Part shown: positions 44,451 through 55,787 of the stretch, in pieces
Layout: every line of letters starts with the position of its first letter
Position numbering within the stretch: position 1 is the stretch's first letter
Origin: Salvator merianae
Lineage: Eukaryota; Chordata; Lepidosauria; Squamata; Teiidae
NCBI GenBank assembly: GCA_003586115.2
Contig: QVOM02000126.1
Span: forward strand, 5,133,667-5,197,666
Length of the DNA stretch: 64,000 nt
Direction of reading: 5' to 3'
Translations under genes and position numbers: made by a program
Notes under the pieces: generated by a model
The model's database searches: none
Told to the model about the DNA's origin: nothing
What the model saw: only the letters and a program-made list of their open reading frames with translations

Positions 44451-44812
44451 GAAACTCCCAAACTAATATTTGAAGATCAGCATGGCTTTGTTAAAGTTAG
44501 GCATATCTCAAATCCTATAAGAACAATTTTAAATATAGCGCAACACAGTAGACAAAATGGAAAGAGGTTAGCGATGGTTGCATTGGATATATATAAAGCT
44601 TTTGACATGGTTGAGCATGGATATTTGGTAAAGGTAATAAGGGAAATAGGTTTAAGTGAAAAAAAATGTAAGATATTAGAGGCTAACAAGATGCAAAACC
44701 AGAATGGTCACCCATCAAAAGAAATTGAAATTAATAGGGGAGTAAAACAAGAATGTCCGATGTCCTCATCATTATTTGCTTTGGTGATAGAACCTTTGGC
44801 TATCCATGGCAA
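44451..44812 (+). pseudogene. L1-type reverse transcriptase fragment
   Basis: Open frame reading LIFEDQHGFVKVRHISNPIR (RT block 2), VALDIYKAFDMVEHGYLVKV (motif A with its Asp) and RGVKQECPMSSSLFALVIEP (motif B). This is the L1 pattern (DQ.GF..GR, LD..KAFD, G..QGCPLSP). The catalytic motif C (YADD/FADD) is missing: after about 44812 the sequence is a family C element. The frame has no stops, but an internal deletion (about 44690, ANKMQNQNG) and the truncation make it dead. Confidence 0.88.
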
Positions 44813-45040
44813 TTCCAACGTTGCCCCAGGAAAAAGCAACACTCACTGTGAGTTTTCCCCAAATAGTAACATGACTCACCTGTTTGGATGCTTGCTTTCA
44901 CCATGGGCCTTGAAGACAATGGCCCCCATGCATGCACAGTGCCTAAAATGGCCCCTGTGCATGCATAGTGCCGAAAATGACAATCACACACATGCAGTTG
45001 CTGAGTTCTGGGTATTTTACATCACTCACATGGGAAGGTG
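44813..45040. mobile_element. Family C fragment
   Basis: CCATGGCAATTCCAACGTTG, AGTTTTCCCCAAATAGTAAC, ATGACTCACCTGTTTGGATG and GTTCTGGGTATTTTACATCA. Confidence 0.55.
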
Positions 45041-45390
45041 TGGGCGGAATCAGTACCGTCTGCATGATGGCACTGGTCTAGATCAGCCCACGCTGTGGCC
45101 TTGAACCTTGTGTGACTTTCACAGCTGCACTCCCATATATCTGAGGGCTAGGAAAAAAGTTCCTAGCATCGAGGCCTCTGGGGAAAGCATTTCAGTAGTG
45201 TGCTATGTGTCCCCCAGTATTCCTGAATACTGGGGGCATGACTGATCGGGATCACACTCTGTTTAAAGCAGACAGAGCTATATCAGTGGGGGGTAGGGGC
45301 TCATAGATCCACATTAATGTGTGGACCTAGAGGCCCAGAGCCTTACTACATGGGCCCTTAATCGGATTAAAGGCATGAGCAGAAAAGGCC
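45041..45390. mobile_element. PIF-like MITE, right part
   Basis: GGTCTAGATCAGCCCACGCT and the right end GCATGAGCAGAAAAGGCC; the same layout as the complete copy at 55125-55557. Confidence 0.55.
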
Positions 45391-45394
45391 GAAG

Positions 45395-45890
45395 TCATTT
45401 ATTGATTAATTGACAGGCCATACCAAAATAAAAAGAACATGTCCAATAGCACACCATAAAAAAAAAGAAAAAGATATAGAATGTATAAACCATAAGAAAA
45501 AAATATTAAAACCTATCTGAACAGTTGTATCCATCACCCATGCATTTCACTCCTATCTGAGTAAGACTCTCTCATTTTAGAGTCCTTCAGTACAAACAGT
45601 GCCACTCTGTTTGTAACAATTGATCTGTGCCTTGTAATAAAAATAACATTTTGGATTTACTGTCCCAGTATGTCTTTTTCCTTAACAATGGTTTCATTCT
45701 AGCAAAATATGAACCACTTTTTCCAATCATGCCTTACTACAAAAACATAATCTTTCATACAGGGGAAGATCTGATATCTGCCAGTGATTCCATTTAGTCA
45801 AATCTTGCATGTGTGAAAACGGACCTTAAATCACACTGCATATCAAATTTCAGAAAAGATTGTGTGTGAAAATGATTCTTAATATTGGTC
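45395..45890 (-). mobile_element. LINE 3' end, minus strand
   Basis: Starts TTATTGATTAATTGACAGGC (terminal motif in reverse), then A-rich sequence; on the minus strand a tail frame reads SIVTNRVALFVLKDS. Same family as 4870-5118. Confidence 0.5.
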
Positions 45891-45908
45891 AATCTATGTA
45901 AAGCCTTA

Positions 45909-46408
45909 GGCTGTATTTGCACTTACCTGCACTATTCCAGTACGGGGGGAGGGGGTGCTGCCTTGTATCAGAATAAACACTCTATCCCAAGTTGGGATGG
46001 ATTGCTCCTGGCATGGAACAAGGCCATCTGCATTGGGATGGCCTGTTCTGTGCCATCTCCAAAGTTCACGCAGCTTCAGAGACAGCATGGGGTGGCTCCA
46101 AATGAAAGCTACTGGCCTTCAGAGCTCTTGAGGGGCCCATTTTGGCAGCGTGGCTTATTGTGTCACCAAAATGGTTCCCCCATAGTATGCCAGACCACAG
46201 AGGGATGCCATCCACACACTTCTGTGGTCCAGTATACTACCCTCTAGTATGTTGGTAGACCTCAAAAAAGAGGTCTACAGTATTTTGGACCAAGATGCCA
46301 TTTGGGGTGTCCTATTCTGGTCTACATTCCACCCTGTGAGGGTGGACCAAACTAGGAAGCGGTTGGTGTCCTTCCTGATCCAGTCTAGTGGCAAGTGTGG
46401 AAATATCC
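45909..46408. mobile_element. PIF/Harbinger-like MITE, TTA duplication
   Basis: Left GGCTGTATTTGCACTTACCT, right inverse GGCAAGTGTGGAAATATCC; TTA at 45906-45908 and 46409-46411. Confidence 0.85.
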
Positions 46409-47875
46409 TTAAACAGCTTTTGCACCACACACCTCCACATACCTTGGCACTCAATGTGGAGAATGTTCTGTGCTCTGAACCAGGCAATTTGGGCCAGAAA
46501 TAGGAGAGGTATTGAGGAGTGTGCTAGCAGCTCCCCACAAAATGGCTGCCTATCCTGGCCTAACTTTGGAGGGTGGGGATCAGAAGTTCTCTGGAATATG
46601 AAGTTGCAGGTCAGGTGGCATTTAGAAGCATGCCCAGAAATGTCCCTGAAAATGGGCCCTTTTCCAGAACCCAGCAATATGGTGCCAGGCTCTATGCACC
46701 ATGTAAAATGCTTCAGCCACTGAAGCCTGTCTACATAGTGGTGGTTGGAGCAGCCCATGGTCTGAGAGTCTGATGGAGACCACTTTTAAGTGATCTCTTT
46801 CTGGAGTGCTCCCAGGCCCAGTCTGTGTGCTCAGAGGTGCTCTGGTTCCCATGGTCATGGAGCAGCATGTTCCCTTGGAGGCCAGGCCTCCCAGGGACCA
46901 CTCTGGCCAGCAGATGCGGTTATCCAAGGTGACAGGTGACATAATCCAAATGGAACATGCTGAAGCTGCCTTCAAGTATAAACATGGAAATGCTTCCTGT
47001 TATCTAGTCATCCCTTTCTGTATGATATTAGAATGTAGGTGTCACATATACTCTGGAGAAAGCACCTCCATGGCACCTCACCCAGCACACATGCCACTGC
47101 CTTTCTATTCCTCTGCTTCATTCCTTTCCCTCTTCTCTGGACCTGTTTCTTTGGGCTACAACAGAGATTGGTTGGCTGCCTGCAAAGTCCCGCCCTGTCT
47201 GATTGTCATCCAAGAAATATCACTCTTCCTTTTCCCTATGTGATTCCTCCCCCCCCGCCCCAAGCAGATATTCACAAACTTGTGTTCTAGTTCTGTTATT
47301 TTCCCCTCAGAAACCCGATTCTTTTCTTTCCAGCCCCTTCCACTTTTGGTCTAGTTCCCTTTTCCCCTTTCTGCACATTTATTTCTTTCGATTTCAGCTA
47401 TTGGTTGTCCTGATTAGTACTTGGATGGATGATCATGTACCAATAGTGGGTACTATTGGTTAGACTGGGGAATGCATAATAAAAAAATAAGAAGAGGAGA
47501 GGAAAGAGTGAGAAAATACCATGAATGTACCCTTGTAGTAACCAGAAGTTAACCCAGGGTGTGTTCAGCCTAGCGATTTTTCAAACCGCCTGAATAAAAT
47601 AAGTGAATAATTCCTAGGCATACAGAAAAAAAGCCTTCCAAACATAGTTATCCATTAATTTGATTCATAACTCCCTTGAAGTGCATCCCATTTGCTTCAA
47701 CAGACAACCTAACATGACTGCAAAGGGTGCTGCTCACTGATTGGCCACTGGCTATGAAATCACCACCTCTTTGCTGAAGCAGTTTCCAAGTCCTTAACTC
47801 CTTAACTGCCAATTTTTTTGTTTGCAAACCAAATTGTTCTGAAACTCAAGTCTCTTTCTCCCCCACTCCTCATTA

Positions 47876-48207
47876 CAGTAGAGTCTCGACTATCCGACGT
47901 AAACGGGCGGGCTGATAGTTGGATAGCCGAAACCGTCGGATAATCTGGAGGGTCTAAGAAAAGCCTTGCTCTGGCCCTTGTTTTGGGGCCTGGAGGTACT
48001 TGCCCTGCTTGTTGCCGCCGCCGCGGCGCTTAGGGGGTGTTTTGGGGCGAGGTTTCACTCGCCCTTCTCTCCTTGCCCGTCGCGGCCGCCATGTTTGGGG
48101 GCGTGTCTGGGGTGCGGAAATGCCTACAGCCATGCCCCCAAGCAGCCGCGACGTCGGATAATCCAGAATGTCGGATGACCGAAGGACGGATAATCGAGAC
48201 TCTACTG
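47876..48207. mobile_element. pogo/Tigger-like MITE with CpG-rich core, TA duplication
   Basis: Left CAGTAGAGTCTCGACTATCC, right inverse GGATAATCGAGACTCTACTG; TA on each side (47874-47875, 48208-48209). Sub-terminal GGATAGCCGAAACCGTCGGA and TCGGATAATCCAGAATGTCG are the GGATAA-type repeats of pogo elements. The core GTTGCCGCCGCCGCGGCGCT and CGTCGCGGCCGCCATGTTTG is very CpG-rich. Confidence 0.88.
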
Positions 48208-48632
48208 TATTATAAGAAGTCGAGTGTGCTTTTCTAATCTAAAGAAGGCAGGATAGGAGTTATTTTTGCAGTTTCAGCTTCCTTCAATCTGTTTAATTGA
48301 GTTCAAAAGTTCCTGGTGCCAGCAAGAGCTCACTGGTGTCTCTCCCTCCCTGTCCGATTGTCCAATGGGTTCCTTCAAGGCTGTGATTGGTGGGGGTGAT
48401 CCCCACTCAGATCTTAGGTGCCCTGAGAGCTCTTTTCTCCTGGCTGTTGAAGAGTTGCCTCATTACAGGTTTGGAGGTGGGCTAAGGTGAATTTTCTTAT
48501 TTCCTGTTTGTCCCCCCCAGGGTCAAATTCGCGCAGAAGGAGACTGAAATAACTAGTCTGAACACTCCCCCAGACTGAGGACCATCGTTACCTTTACTTT
48601 AGGAAAGTCTGAAGAATGCACAATTTAAACAT

Positions 48633-49089
48633 GGGTCTGTCCACACTTTACAGCCTAGAATGGTATTGTAATACTATTCTAGGCTGCATAAGACCCCACG
48701 GCACAAAGGCCATCCACACTGTGAAGGCTGGAACAGCCCTGTACTGGGCCTTCAGCACCTAAAGTGCAGATGCTAGCCTGACTGCCATGATAGCAGCTGT
48801 AGCAACATCTGGCCATTGCCATAGTGATCAGGGATGCAGTGTGCAACTGCACAGCTGTGCCATGCTGCCCATTCACAGTGTTCTCACCCAGAAGAAGTTG
48901 TGAATGCTGCTGACCGGGAGCAATCCAGTTGCTCTACGTCAAGCTGTGGACAACAATTTTGTTGTACACAGCTAGTAGTGTCTGGAAGAAGCTGGAGACA
49001 CTCCCAGACACCATGGCAGTGGGGCTGGGCAGATGCACTTACATGGTGAGCATTTGATCGCTCACTATGTGTAAAGAGCGAACAGGCCC
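48633..49089. mobile_element. PIF/Harbinger-like MITE, CAT duplication
   Basis: Left GGGTCTGTCCACACTTTACA, right inverse GTGTAAAGAGCGAACAGGCCC; CAT at 48630-48632 and 49090-49092. Inner hairpin ATGGTATTGTAATACTATTC. Confidence 0.82.
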
Positions 49090-49524
49090 CATGACAGTGT
49101 TATTGATTTGAACAGTGGTTATTTTTAAGAAGTAAAATATGAAACCTAATTGAATGTGTATTTTCATATACTTGCCTATGGAAAAATGAGGAGGTAATTG
49201 ATCAATTAAAATAAAAGCAAATAGGGTCAAGAATAAAGTCAGGATCTGTGCAAAGGAAGTATCCTGGCAACTGTTCAGACAAAGGAAAAGCTCAGTTTGC
49301 CTCTGATGGAGATTTGGGAGGAAATTGGAAGGGGACAGTGGAACATTTGGTGACAGATGTGGGGAGTGACCAGGAAAAAAATCAGGTATTAGCAACCTTC
49401 CGTATGTGTTAGCTTGGGTCAGGGGGGTGGGTTCACCAAGGGAGTTGGGCGATTTTTAGTGCATTATTTTAATTTGTTTTGATTTTGTATAATAAATAAA
49501 AGGAAATTAAAAAAGGAAACTTTG

Positions 49525-50202
49525 TAATTTGCCACCATGAGACATGTTGTTGGCCACCAAACTGGACGAGTTTTAAAAAGGTTTGGACCAATTCATGGAG
49601 ACCAGGGCCATTTCAGTACTTGTGGCAGTTGGAGTGTTCCAGCTGGAATGTTTCCTGCAGGGACTATTCCCATCTGGAGGGGTCCCAACTGTCACAGATA
49701 AAGGTCGTCTGCACTTGGATGTCATGTTGTGGGACAGGCCCCGCACTGCATGGAACCTGAACCCTGCTGCTTTCTACCACCCCTCACTCCCCCGAAGTTC
49801 ACATGAACTTTGGAACCCATCACAAGAGCTCAGACAGCCAAGAACTAAAGTTTGGTGTGCCGCCCAAATATGTCCCCCTTCTAATTTGGAACTGGTCCAC
49901 CAGCGTACCGGTTCACATGGCCATTTTGGCTGTTGTAGACCAAGCCATGCTATGTCCAATGCAGATTCAGTGTCCTAGAAGGGGGCATGGTCTCTCTAGA
50001 TCATGCTGGCGTGTGGACAAGAGAAGCTCAGAAAAGTACTTGCTGTTGCACTTTATTGGTCTAAAGAAATGGCCCAGGACTATTAATGGCTATTAGCTCT
50101 GAAGGTCAGCCTGTGAAGGCCAGTTGCTGGAAGAACATGAGCAGAGCAAGCTGTGTGCTCATGTCCTGCTGGTGGGCTTCCCTGTGTAGCTGGTTGATCA
50201 AT
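49525..50202 (+). mobile_element. CR1/L2-like LINE 3' fragment, plus strand, with nested MITE
   Basis: TTTGTAATTTGCCACCATGA to about 49640, then a long-subfamily MITE (about 49705-50030: GTCTGCACTTGGATGTCATG..GCACTTTATTGG, with CCAAGCCATGCTATGTCCAA), then the LINE resumes (ATTAATGGCTATTAGCTCTG) and is interrupted again at 50203. Confidence 0.65.
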
Positions 50203-50777
50203 GGGCCTGTTTGCACTGAGCTCCGTAGTCCGTTCCCAGTAGTTGGCTTCGGACCAGAGAGGTTGGAGAACGCTGGTTGCCCTTCGCTCCCAGCCAGAGG
50301 AACGGACCCGAAGCTGACCAGCAGAGGGAACAGTGCGGATGGCATCCGCTAGTTCGGTACCACACTCCGTACCATCGAGCTCCGCTTCGTAACCAGAGGG
50401 CTCCTTACGGAGCCGGCTTCGTAATGGCAGCTAGGCTGCCATGCCCAAAGGGCTATCCCGGGCATGAAGCTTCGGACTGGGGTATGAAGCATCGGACCGG
50501 GGTGTGAAGCTTCGGACCACGCATGCGCAGCCGCGCCAGCCATGCCCAGCCGCCGTTTCAAACGTGGACAGGAGTGCGAAAGCACCGTGCCCGATCTTCG
50601 CTCCATCGCGCAGGTCGGAATGAAGACAAGCTTTTACTTGTCTTGCCTTACCCAGGATCAGGTACAAATCGGGTATGATGTGGTTCAGATCGGGTGAGGC
50701 GCACGCCCGCGGCAGTGTGAAAGCTCCGTTCCAGCGAACAGACAAGAACATTTCACCGCTGTAGTGCGAACAGGCCC
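50203..50777. mobile_element. PIF/Harbinger-like MITE inserted in a LINE
   Basis: Left GGGCCTGTTTGCACTGAGCT, right inverse GTAGTGCGAACAGGCCC; flanks AAT/ACT. Removing it restores the LINE text GGTTGATCACTGTGAGAGC. Interior has GCTTCGGACCRGGGTRTGAA repeated three times (50467-50520) and ACGCATGCGCAGCCGCG. Confidence 0.82.
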
Positions 50778-50842
50778 ACTGTGAGAGCAGACTACTGGAC
50801 TAGATGGGCCATCCAGTGGGGTGTTTCTTATGACTTTATGTT
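50778..50842 (+). mobile_element. LINE 3' end continued after the MITE
   Basis: ACTGTGAGAGCAGACTACTG, GACTAGATGGGCC and the end TTTCTTATGACTTTATG. Confidence 0.75.
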
Positions 50843-51422
50843 TTCTTGTCCTTCTGTTCCTGATCTGCAGAAAATCTCTCCATAGACCACAGCAATCTGG
50901 TGTGCTTTCAGTGGTATCACGGGAGCAAATGCTAGCTGCAAAAACGTTGCTGTGTGTGTCCTATGACTTAGCAAAGGGAAGATTCCCGAGGATGATTCAC
51001 TCCTTCTGTTTCTGACGGTATTTTCAAAGTCCCTGCCACAAGCATCCTCTTTATTCAATATTCTGATATTTTCACAGGCCCTGGGAAGTTTGCAGCACTG
51101 CGGCAAGCCCTAAATAAATGCAGGGAAAACATTTCTGTGTTATTCGGGACACCTCGGGCTATAAGCACTGCATTTTTAATAAGGCCCTCTCAGGCTCTGA
51201 ATATATAAACCCCAGAAGGGTGCCCCCCCCCCCCGCAATCCGTAAAGATCTTTAAAAATGCCTTGAAGTTCTCCCTTTCTTTTCATGGGGCTGCTTCCTT
51301 TCACAAGTATCCGCTTAGGATTTTGCAGAGTTTGGATGACTTTCTGAAGATGCAATAATTCTTCAATTATTCTAAATATAGCAAAGTTATTATCTGAGCT
51401 TCCCTTCTGTATGTCATCTGAT

Positions 51423-51443
51423 CCCCCCCCCCCCCCACCCCCN
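51423..51443. repeat. Poly-C run with one ambiguous base
   Basis: C14 A C5 N; the N at 51443 marks an unresolved homopolymer length. Confidence 0.95.
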
Positions 51444-51755
51444 TGGCATGAGGAAGCTAAAGAATTGTGGAAATAAAAACTGGAAACAGGATTTCATAAT
51501 AATATTAAGCTTAGAGGGCTACTTTTCTGCGTTTGTTTTATGCATTTTTTCTTAAAAAAAAAATCTTAGCAGGTTTACAAGGCAAATAGGGAAGATACAG
51601 AAGGAGATGAGAGAGGAAAATGAGATCTATTATGCAAGCTCAAAACAAAGAATTGAACTGTTAGGACAGGGGAACTGATCATATCTAGAGCAACTGCCTG
51701 GAAAGCAGAGGATTATAGGTTTGATCCCTAGCAGATCTCCAGAAAAAGGTAATTG

Positions 51756-52100
51756 CACTGGCGTAGCAAGGGGGGGGCGCGGGTGGCGGTGCGCACTGGG
51801 TGGCGCCTTGTTGGGGGCGGCGCCCGCCTTTGACTTGGGCCCTCCCGCCCGCCCTGCGTCCGGTTTGCCTTTAGTCGGCTTACCGGTACGCTCGCTCACC
51901 GCGCTCGCCCCGCCCGCCACTCGCTCACCGCGCTCGCCCCGCCCGCCGCTCGCTCGCCGTGCCTGCTGGCGTGCGCGCGCGCGGCCATCATCACGGCAAG
52001 TAGGCAGCTGCAGGGCGGGGCGTCCTGCAGGGCGGGGCGCCCTGCTCGGCTTCCGCCGTTTGGTCCGCCCCGGGCGGCGGATCATGTAGCTACACCACTG
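51756..52100. mobile_element. GC-rich hAT element copy 3, perfect 8-bp duplication
   Basis: CACTGGCGTAGCAAGGGGGG to CATGTAGCTACACCACTG; GGTAATTG at 51748-51755 and 52101-52108. Shorter (345 bp) and largely different inside (CTCACCGCGCTCGCCCCGCC repeated; CTGCAGGGCGGGGC repeated), but the same termini and compositional style. Confidence 0.92.
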
Positions 52101-52153
52101 GGTAATTGCAAATGATTTCTGCATCTTTGCCAACCCCACCTTCCTGCATTGAT

Positions 52154-52693
52154 GGGCCTGTTCGCACTTAGTGAGTGGAATGTTCCAGGATACTCGTTGG
52201 AACGGAGCATTTGCATCTGCAAACAGCTCTAGCTGACTGGAAAATCACCAAAGCCCACCTGAAGCTCACCTAGTAAGCATCCACACACTCACTAGTGAAG
52301 TGCATCTGCATTTTCCAGAGGCCCAAGTGATCAGGAGCAGCTATAGCCGCTCTCAATTTCTACTAGCTATGGAGCACAAAATTGTGCTTCACAGCTGGAC
52401 TGGGAGCAGCTGGACTGCTCTGGGTATGCAGCGTTCACACCTACTTCCGGGTGCGAACGCTGCACAGTGTGGCTGCGCAATTGCGCACCACACCCCCGGT
52501 CGCCATGGCAGTGGCTGGATGTTTCCCCGGCCACTATCACAGTGGGTGGCCAGCATTCACACTGCAAATGCTGGATGCCTGTTTCTGGGATGTCCCAGCT
52601 CTCGCAGTGCGCATGGCGATCACTCTGCAAGGTCTGTTTCATCTTGGAATGTTTGATTGCGAGCATTCCAAGATGGAAAGTGTGAAAAGGCCC
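52154..52693. mobile_element. Two PIF-like MITEs fused end to end
   Basis: 52154-52269 is the left part of the GTTCGCACTTAGTGAGTGGA subfamily. At about 52270 it switches to the CACTAGTGAAGTGC subfamily, which runs to its right end GGAAAGTGTGAAAAGGCCC at 52693. The junction lies inside both elements, so it is a deletion fusion or nested insertion. Confidence 0.7.
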
Positions 52694-52759
52694 TTAGCCT
52701 GTTCTTTCCTTTTTCTCCCCTCAACTGCTAGGGGATGGTTCTCTTTAGAACTGGTTTGA

Positions 52760-53070
52760 CAAGAAATGGGGTGTTTGGACAGTTTGAATATGAACCAACC
52801 CCCCTGTCAATTCTAGACTTCAGTTTGAATTTGAACTGCCTCAATGGAGGTTCGAATAGAACCCCATGAACCATCCTGGTTCGAGGCAAACCAGTTCTAA
52901 ATGGAACCAGTTTAGCCATATTTTTGCCCTTTTTAAAAGGCATTTTTTAAACAATTTTAAAACAATGAGCCAAGTTGACGAACTGCTAAACCAGTTTGAG
53001 GTTTGAATCGAACTGGGTTGTTACTTTTGTGGTTCAGTTCAATTCAAAGCAAGGCACAAAAATTGCGTTC
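52760..53070. mobile_element. GTTCRAAY-rich repeat (family D)
   Basis: TTTGAATATGAACCAACCCC, GGTTCGAATAGAACCCC, GGTTTGAATCGAACTGGG and similar palindromic motifs throughout. Confidence 0.5.
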
Positions 53071-53505
53071 CTATATTTCGTTATCACCCACCATTTCTTA
53101 GCTCCACTTTTATGATCCCCAAAGAGGACTCTCTGACTCCTGTGGGACAGAGGAGCTTCATTTTTTTACACTATAATTTTTGTTGGGAGTTTTTCTCACT
53201 TTCTATTTGGGTGGCTGGAATGGAGGCAGCACCGGATAGATGAGTGACCATTTCCTAATGGCAGCAGCATAGATGGAAGTGAGATGGGAGATAAAGTGTG
53301 TGTGTGTGATGGTGGGAGTATGCCAAAACCCCAGTGGATTTCAAAGTTCTTCTGATGACAAAATGGCATTATAGGTGTGATCTTCCCTATTATATTTGGA
53401 TAATACTTTTTAATACAAAATCAAAAGTGAATGGCTTTTACTGCAGGTTTGATTTATTGATGCTACATTTGGACATAGCCTAAGAAAACAAGGCACAGAC
53501 CTATT

Positions 53506-53901
53506 GGGCCTGTTCGTACTTAGTGAGTGGAACGTTCCACGACACTCGCTGAAACGGAGCATTTGCACCTGCAAACAGCCCCAGCTGATTTGAAACCTAC
53601 CAAAGCCCACCTGATGCTCACCTGAAGCCTAGCAGCTGCGGTCAAGAAAATTGTCGTCTCCAAGTTGACTAGTATGATCAGGTGAGGATTGGGATTGGTG
53701 TGTTTGCACCACTTCCTGGTGCGGAATGGTGGCAAGGTGGGGTCTGCATGGCCATGCAGGCACCGCCAGACAGTTCAGACTCAGGTTCGGACTTTGGGGG
53801 TCTGGACCCTGGTGGCCATTTTGGACCCCAGTCTGGACCCAGCTTCTCTAGGTGCAGACCCAGCTATCTAACTAGTGCATTCCCATTCGCAATATGCACC
53901 C
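53506..53901. mobile_element. PIF/Harbinger-like MITE, GTTCGCACTTA subfamily
   Basis: Left GGGCCTGTTCGTACTTAGTG, right inverse CCATTCGCAATATGCACCC; flanks ATT/AAT. Contains AACGTTCCACGACACTCG near the left end. Confidence 0.75.
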
Positions 53902-54473
53902 AATAAGAGGCAGTACTGCCTAGGCATTGGGAGATCAGAACAGAAGGAGTAAAGTCTGCATTTTCTTATTAAAGGGGGCTGTGAACACACTGTGTGTAGC
54001 TAATGCTCTTTGTTTCTCCTCACTCCTTACCAACTGTATCCTAACTATTGGAACAGTTCTAAAGGAAACGCTAGCAATCACTAAAAACTGTACTGGATGC
54101 AAATTAGAATTAAGATGCCTCTTTCCTTTCCAACCGGAACCCCATTCAGAGGGGGATTGGGAGTGTGTCTGCATATATGTACACTAACATCTCTACCAAA
54201 GTCAGAAGCAGAGCTTGTTCTGGATGTTAGATATCACTGGGTCAAGGCTGACATGGACATGACATGGACAGCCATTGAAGGGGTTTACTGTGACCTTCTT
54301 CCATGTAGATGGAAAGGACTGAGATCCATCAATATCTAGGCAGCTTGGAAAAGTTACTTGTTTTGGATGCACCTCCCGTAATCCTTGCCAAAAGTAGCTG
54401 TTGCCTTCAAAATTTCCATTTGATGTTTTACCTTACATAATACAGTGGACTTTAAGTGTCTCATAGGGTCATC

Positions 54474-54955
54474 TAAGAACACAAGAACATAAGAGGAGCC
54501 CTGCTGGATCGGGCCACGTCCCATCTAGTCCAGCATCCTGTCTCAAACAGTGTCCCCCCAATTGCTTCTGGGCATTCTCAAGCAAAATCCTCATCTGCTC
54601 TCAGTTCCCTGCAAATGGGCTTTAGAGGCATCCTGCCTGTCTCTCCACACCACAGGCAGTATCCAGGCATCTATTCTAGTAGCCATTGATACACCAAACC
54701 TCCAAGAATTTGTCTAACCCTTTCTTAAAGGTATTCAGGCTGACTGCTGTCACCACCTCTTCTGGTAGTAAATTCCATAGACCCATGACCCTCTGGGTGA
54801 AAAAGTACTTCCCCTTGTCGGTCCTAACTCTGCTGCCCATCAGCTTCATAGAATGCCCCCTGGTCCTGGTGTTGTGCTATAGAGAAAATACTTTTTTTCC
54901 ATCCACCTTTTCCGTATTGTGCCTGATTTTATATACTTTGGCTCCTATTGGTTGT
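54474..54955 (-). mobile_element. CR1/L2-like LINE 3' fragment, minus strand, long copy
   Basis: Nearly complete repeat from AACACAAGAACATAAGAGGA to TTGTGCCTGATTTTATATAC, including TTCTGGTAGTAAATTCCATA and CCCTCTGGGTGAAAAAGTAC. The best copy here to derive a consensus. Confidence 0.8.
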
Positions 54956-55124
54956 TCTGGTTGGCCATAATCTCTACAGAGTTTCAAGAAAGGTAATTCT
55001 GAGGAGAGAAGGTACAAAAATCTTCAAGCAAAGGAAGGCCATAGTGTGTAGGGCTGCTTCAAGTTGGAAATCTTGCTTTGATCTTGCTGGACTGCATTTT
55101 GCTGTATGTAGGCGAAGATGCTTT

Positions 55125-55557
55125 GGCCTTTTCTGCACTTACCTTACTGTGTTCCAAACTGGTTTGGACCATGGAAAGACGTGGTCTGGAGCAGTGCCGT
55201 CTGCATGACAACACTTGTCCAGACCAGCTCCAGCCCCAGCCCCAGCCCCAAGGGCTAGGAACAAATTGGGGGACCAATTTTGGTAGCACAACAAGGCACG
55301 CTGCTGAAATGGATCCCCCTGTAGTCCCCAAGATGCCTCTGTGTTCTGGACCAGGGCCTGCTGGTCCACTGATCAACCCGTTTAAATGGGCCGACTGGTG
55401 ACCCCAATCAGGGCCTCCCTGATCTGGATCACACGCTGCCTAACGCAGATGGAGCGGACCAGCTGGAGGCGGGACCTCACAGATCCACACAACATGTGGA
55501 CCGACGAAGCCCAGAAAAGCCCTTAATTCTAGATTAAAGATACGTGCAGAAAGGGCC
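55125..55557. mobile_element. PIF-like MITE, complete
   Basis: Left GGCCTTTTCTGCACTTACCT, right inverse ACGTGCAGAAAGGGCC; flanks TTT/TGT. Contains a (CCCCAG)n tract at 55228-55248. Confidence 0.72.
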
Positions 55558-55595
55558 TGTGTTAGTGTTCTGGAAGCACAGCTACACCTATGATG

Positions 55596-55787
55596 CAGCG
55601 GCCGCCACTGACTTTAAGGGCAGGTGTTCGTAACCCATGGAAAGCGCGTGATTGCTGTTCGTGGGGTCTCCGGGCCTCCGTACTGTCACAGCTGCACCAG
55701 TACGGAGGCCCAGAGGCCCCACAAACAGCAGTCGCGTGCTTTCCTCGAGTTATGAACACCCGCCCTTAAAGCCAGCGGCCGCCGCTG
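55596..55787. mobile_element. hAT foldback MITE, 7/8 duplication
   Basis: CAGCGGCCGCCACTGACTTT left, inverse AAAGCCAGCGGCCGCCGCTG right; CTATGATG (55588-55595) and CTATAATG (55788-55795). Confidence 0.92.

Noticed and set aside
44391..45104. Intact host gene of 237 codons
   Set aside because: First part is an L1 RT fragment without motif C and the rest is another repeat.
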